From Ailurus styani (Eukaryota; Chordata; Mammalia; Carnivora; Ailuridae): 64,000 nucleotides of DNA. Under the pieces are notes generated by a model. That model did no database searches, was not told the DNA's origin, and saw only the letters and a program-made list of their open reading frames with translations. The stretch spans positions 555,673-619,672 of the forward strand of contig LNAC01000778.1 in the NCBI GenBank assembly GCA_002007465.1, read 5' to 3'. Positions 59,542-64,000 of this stretch are shown piece after piece. Made by a program: the position numbers and the translations under genes. The stretch's first letter is position 1. Every line of letters begins with the position of its first letter.

Positions 59542-61254
59542 CAAAGTTTGGTCTTTCTGGCAACCAACTCCCATTCTGAAGCTATCTAGAAGCCCCTCAG
59601 CCAAGAGTCACTGGGCACCAAAGAAATTCTCACCATTCAGGAGATTCTTAGGGACTCAGGAGATTCAGGGGCTCTAGAGACCCAGGACAAAGACCAAGTA
59701 CCCTTCTCATAACACCACACAGGGGTTATAGCAACTCCCAGGGGCACTATACTTTGTTGGTAATGTATAAAAATTAGTACAAACAGCTCTGCACTGGACC
59801 AGTTTACATAACCTGTGCTAGCTCTCTGGCTAACAAAGCATAAAGGAACCAGTCTGAACTCCATGAGCCACTCCACTGGGCTTCAGCATCTGGCACAGAG
59901 CCTTGCCCACAGCACGCCCTCAATAAGTATTTGTTGAAGGAGCAAAAAGCAAATGTGGCCTGTGGAAGAAAACTGCGTGGTTTATAGGCTTTTAACCTAG
60001 AAAAAAAACCTGACTTATGGACAATACATAAATTTATTTTTCCAATGTTCTCAAAACACTAAGATTTTAGCATACTTATTTAAATGATAATCAGCTAAAA
60101 AGAAAGCTATGATAAAAGCACAGGTGTATCAGACGACAGAGTTCTAACTTCAATATGGTAAAACTTAGCTTATTGAAGTGGAAATGCCCTCCTACAAAGA
60201 GAAAAAAAAATTACCTTTACAAATACTAGTTACAAGGCATGCATTCTCAAGCAAGATTAGTTGGGGGAGGAGGCAACAAAAACTTAGTCTTTTTCTTTTT
60301 TTTCTTTTTGGATAAAGCACATTTATATACACAGTACAGAAACAGATACACAGTACATATGTGGCATTAAAATCTCACTGTGGGGGTGAAAGGGATGAGG
60401 GAAAAGCGCCTAAAAAGACTTGGGGGAGAGCCAATAATAAAAATAAGACTGAGAAGCACTGGGATAAGATGCACTAGTTCCAGTGAAGTAAAGGGAAAAG
60501 ACGACACAGGGACAGTCAAGAGGCTGTGCCCTCCCCCGCCTCATCCACACGTCTGTCCAGGGAGTGTGCTGTTCATCTGCTCTGACACATCGGTGATGAT
60601 CCTAACTTTGAATTCACAGAGCAAAAGCCTTTGGATATGATCCCAGTAGAGAGGTTCACATTTTGATCCCAAATCACATTCAAGCAAAAGGACCCATCGG
60701 AATTCTTATTTATCATTAAAAACAAAATCATTTGTGGAATTTGGAAGATGATGCAGCGTGAAAGAATGCTGGAGCAGCACAAAGGAGAAAGCACTGAGCA
60801 GCTGCTCAGAGGACAGAGAAGGCTTCGAAGAGAGAGAAACCCCCAGGAGGCAAAGAAGCAATGGGAACAAGTCTGAGCAAAGAGCAGACTGTTTTGTCCA
60901 GTGGCGTATTTCTAGCACTTAGAACTGTGATTTGCACACAGTAAATGGTTATCAAAAATGGTGGAGAAAAGAAACAGTCATTGTAGTGGTGAGAAAAGTA
61001 TGATTTTCTTTTGATCTTAGACCTAGGGAAACTGCCTCTGTCAGGGAGGCTTGCTTATACTACAGTAACAGGCATCCCCCGATCTGAGGGACTTCAAAGA
61101 GAAGTGTACTTCTTGCTCACAGGGTATGTCCATCTCAGGACAGTGGGTACTTTGCTCCATGTCGTCTTTGTGAAGGCTGCAGGCCAAGAGAGCTGCCACC
61201 ATCTGGAATGTCCCCAGTCCCCAAGGCAGCAGCAAATTGCTCACTGGCCCCTGA

Positions 61255-61713
61255 TGAGTTCAAGATACAACACCCCAAAACACGGCACCTCATGCTGACC
61301 ATCGACAAAACAGCAGAAGAAGGAAGGTCACTCTGACCTCCTGCACCCTGCCCTCTGCCCCAGCAATCTCCCATGTGAAAGGTACCATCCCTGTACCAGG
61401 AGGAAGGGGGGCATCCTTATCACCAGGGACAAGGAAGTTAGGGTCGACAAGGCTGTATAAACAACCCATACCCATTTACTGCCAGGAGCCCAAACCCCTT
61501 TGTCTTGTCAGCCCTTCACAGATTTATTGTTATCCAAAAGATATAAAAGCTTCCTGCTCTAGTCACTTGTTTGGGTCTTCATTTTCTTGTGAAGGACCCC
61601 ATAAACATGTAAAAATTCAGTAAAGTGTGTGCAAGTTCTTTTATTATTCTTATGTCAGTTTCTTAGGCCCAACCTGAGAGCCAAAGAGGGTCCAGGAGAA
61701 TTTTTCCTCCCCT
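61255..61713 (+). mobile_element. Probable solo LTR of an old endogenous retrovirus
   Basis: It starts about tgagttcaagatacaac and ends about ggagaatttttcctcccctgca. A TATA-like 'gatataaaagcttcctgctc' at about 61539 and 'tttgggtcttcattttcttg' downstream match the promoter/R region of gamma-type LTRs. No viral coding sequence adjoins it. Boundaries are approximate and no target duplication was confirmed. Confidence 0.5.
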
Positions 61714-62422
61714 GCACCCCTAAAGCCTCTGCCAGCAAGTGATAGGTATCCCCTCTGCCAAGAAGGAATATACAATCACGGTTCATAGGACAAGTGACAT
61801 GGCCATTTCTACCTTCAAGGACACAGGGATGCACATCTCTGCAGGTGCTTAGAGGAGAGAAAACCAGAATATTGTGAAGAGTCCTAATGACCAACACAAC
61901 CACCTGATGGCCCTAAGCTCAAGGAGTCCTCTCTCGTCTTCTCTACCAGGGGCTTAGAAGGGGAATGGAAAACGTTGAAATGAACCATATGATTAACCAA
62001 AAAAATAGGGAAAATGTTCTTAGCTTAAAAATCTACAGACTAAGGCTCATAAACTCTGAACAGAATCATTAAAATGTCCTTAAAACTGCCTTCCAAAATA
62101 TTCAGTGAATATTTAGTTACTGAACATTTCACTTAATATTTTACAATTTTCTGCATCGAAACATTAAGTTAGTATAATCTTCCATTACTGCCTACATTTC
62201 AGCTACAAAAAGAGCAATATAAACCTTTCTTCAGGCAGGTTCCTGAATCATCCCCAACATATAACTACCAACCCTAAAAAATGGCTATAAATTTCTACCT
62301 GTTATTTCCACTATAAAACAGCCTACCATCACAAAAGCATTTTAGCTATACCATACATTTTACTCAACTGCCCTGATTCATTACAAACCCACGTTTTTGT
62401 TGCCCTTTAATGACAGAGATAT

Positions 62423-62671
62423 CTGGGTGGCTCAGTTGGTTAAGCATCTGACTCTTGATTTCAGCTCAGGTCATGACTTCAGGGTCAAGATCTCAGGATC
62501 ATGAAATCAGGCTCCACATTAGGATCCACGATCAGGGAGTATGCTTAAGATTCTCTCTCCCTAAAGAAAAAAAGAAAAAATTCTCTTTCCCTCTCCCGTT
62601 GTCTCCCCCTCCCCAGCATGCGCGCTCTCTCTCAAATAAAAAAATAAATAAATCTTAAGGAAAAAACCAAG
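62423..62671 (+). mobile_element. CAN-SINE with internal A-rich insertion
   Basis: From ctgggtggctcagttggttaag to aataaataaatcttaagg. A purine-rich 'aaagaaaaaaagaaaaaa' interrupts the CT domain. A short duplication agagatat lies at 62415-62422 and 62672-62679. Confidence 0.9.
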
Positions 62672-64000
62672 AGAGATATTTAAAGTAAGACTTCATAACT
62701 TACCAATTCATTTCTATGTTTTTGTTTCTAAAAATGATTTTTCCCCATCTGTATACCACTCCTCTTTAAGTGATTGTAAATCACGAACAATTCACACCCA
62801 CAAATAAACCCTCAGGCGCAGGACACCAGTGGAGCACTGTCCTGAGATACATAAATGAGCATAATAGAGAGCTTCAACAAATGAGAATTTGTCCATCATT
62901 TGCTATTTCCCTATAATTAAAGCTATGGAAACCAAAATACTCTTTAATCTGTTAAAAAAAATGTACGATTTTTCTTCAAAAAATGCCTCCAAAGAAAAAA
63001 CAGAGTCCTAACTATATTAGAACCCATATACATACGGTAGATGAATTTTTATTCTGGACTTGGGTGCCAAAGTATTTTAAAACTTCAGTTATAAAGTATG
63101 TGGGTTTAATCATTGGAACCATCCCCAATCCACTATCTTTCCACTACATGCTCTACACATATGTATTCAGTCCCTGAAACCATCACCTCTTTTATTATAA
63201 AATCAACTCATTTGTAAGTATGGCACAATTAAAACAACAAAGCATTCAACAGGTTTATAAAAAGAATCATCTCAACATGGTATGTTTCTGAATATTCTAC
63301 ATAATACCAACATTCATACCCTATGTGTAGCCTGTGGGAATGAGAGAACAGAGGAGCACCATGTGAGCGCCCACTTCCTCTCACGTGGAACAGTGGTCCC
63401 CCTATAGCTACTAATGCTCCTTTCATTAGTTAAGGACGTAAGGAAATTTAACAAAAATTTCCTGCAAGATCCAGGAAATGTGAGTGCATGTAATCTAAGG
63501 ACCCAATATATGGGTATTTTCCAAATAATATATTCCAAGTGAATTTTCTTTAAGAGAAAGAATAAAAACTTACAAATGACCAAGAGTAAGACAAAGAGAT
63601 ACCATAAAAAGGGCCTGAAGAATAATTCTGAGGAGAATATATTCTGAGAACCATTAATATTTTAAAGCCCATGTATGTGTTTACTCTTAATCACCATAAT
63701 TCTTTAATGATGGTCTCCAGAACTACTGAGTAGTGGATGGTAAGTAGATTGATTCATTTGTTCTAGAAGACAGCACTATAACAGAAATTACATTTGTGCT
63801 TTGTTGGAACAATCTAATGAAGATTTCTGGGCATTATATTTGATGACTATTATGAATTTTCAGAAATTAATAGCCAAGGAGATATCAAAAAAGAATTCTC
63901 ATGCTTTGATTAAAAGCACTCTTCCCAAGAGTCAGCACAAATGCCCAACTCTTGTATTTTATTTTGGTCTGAGACCTTGGATCACATTAAAATAATATGA

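Larger units (their letters stand above)
53734..64000 (-). other. PRKAR2B: PRKAR2B intron 2 (partial)
   Basis: Over 10 kb of intron reaching the window edge; I looked for exon 2 (the RRAS segment) and did not find it. It contains five full SINEs, a MER20-like element, a Tigger-type element, a probable solo LTR, a CA/CT microsatellite and MIR/L2 fragments (about 55900-56110, 57310-57430, 59890-59940). The stretches 53,740-54,690 and 62,680-64,000 show nothing recognisable. Confidence 0.8.

Noticed and set aside
53734..64000. Search for PRKAR2B exon 2 (RRAS inhibitor site)
   Set aside because: No match to the expected coding sequence was seen on the minus strand, so the exon is taken to lie beyond the window.

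Overview
This is mammalian chromosomal DNA from a carnivoran, most likely a mustelid. More than fifteen tRNA-Lys-type CAN-SINE copies carry the 'gcgcctgggtggctcag' head. Many also have the 'aaagcctctgcc' and 'ctctgcctacttgtgatc' variants that I associate with mustelids; the family assignment is inference. The window holds parts of two neighbouring genes, both on the minus strand, in the same order as human 7q22 (PRKAR2B then HBP1). There are no bacterial features, CRISPR arrays, tRNA or rRNA genes.

Layout. HBP1 (HMG-box transcription factor 1): the 5' part of the gene lies at 1-14,340. Coding exon 3 is at 3433-3661, exon 2 with the usual ATG at 5906-6089, and exon 1 ends at 14196 inside a CpG-island promoter. 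That promoter is partly lost in a 397-base assembly gap (13613-14009). The HMG-box and AXH exons lie beyond position 1. From about 14.35 to 22.05 kb is the intergenic spacer, with SINEs, a Tigger-type DNA transposon, an L1 3' end and a second CpG-enriched segment near 19.0-19.9 kb. PRKAR2B (cAMP-dependent protein kinase type II-beta regulatory subunit): its 3' end runs from about 22.05 kb to the right edge. Exons 3-11 were placed to the base, with GT-AG borders and continuous phase, and they encode residues 115-418. That is most of the CNB-A domain, all of the CNB-B domain and the 3'UTR. Exons 1-2 (dimerisation/docking domain, autophosphorylation site) are outside.

Both genes are structurally intact where visible: no frameshift or premature stop in any exon. 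HBP1 is an HMG-box repressor acting in RB and Wnt pathways, and PRKAR2B holds the PKA catalytic subunit inactive until cAMP binds. Their adjacency is old synteny and I see no operon-like link. The remaining sequence is introns with CAN-SINEs, L1 3' ends, hAT (MER5A/MER20-like) and pogo/Tigger remnants, MIR/L2 fragments, one probable ERV-type solo LTR and microsatellites.

I found no undescribed gene system. The most useful observations are an in-frame upstream ATG in HBP1 exon 1 that adds ten residues, a 21-bp palindrome in its presumed 5'UTR, paired ZNF143-like motifs and three CCAAT boxes at the same promoter, two CpG-rich non-exonic segments (19.0-19.9 and 46.4-47.4 kb), inverted SINE pairs able to fold into dsRNA, and a 44-nt purine-only tract in the PRKAR2B 3'UTR.
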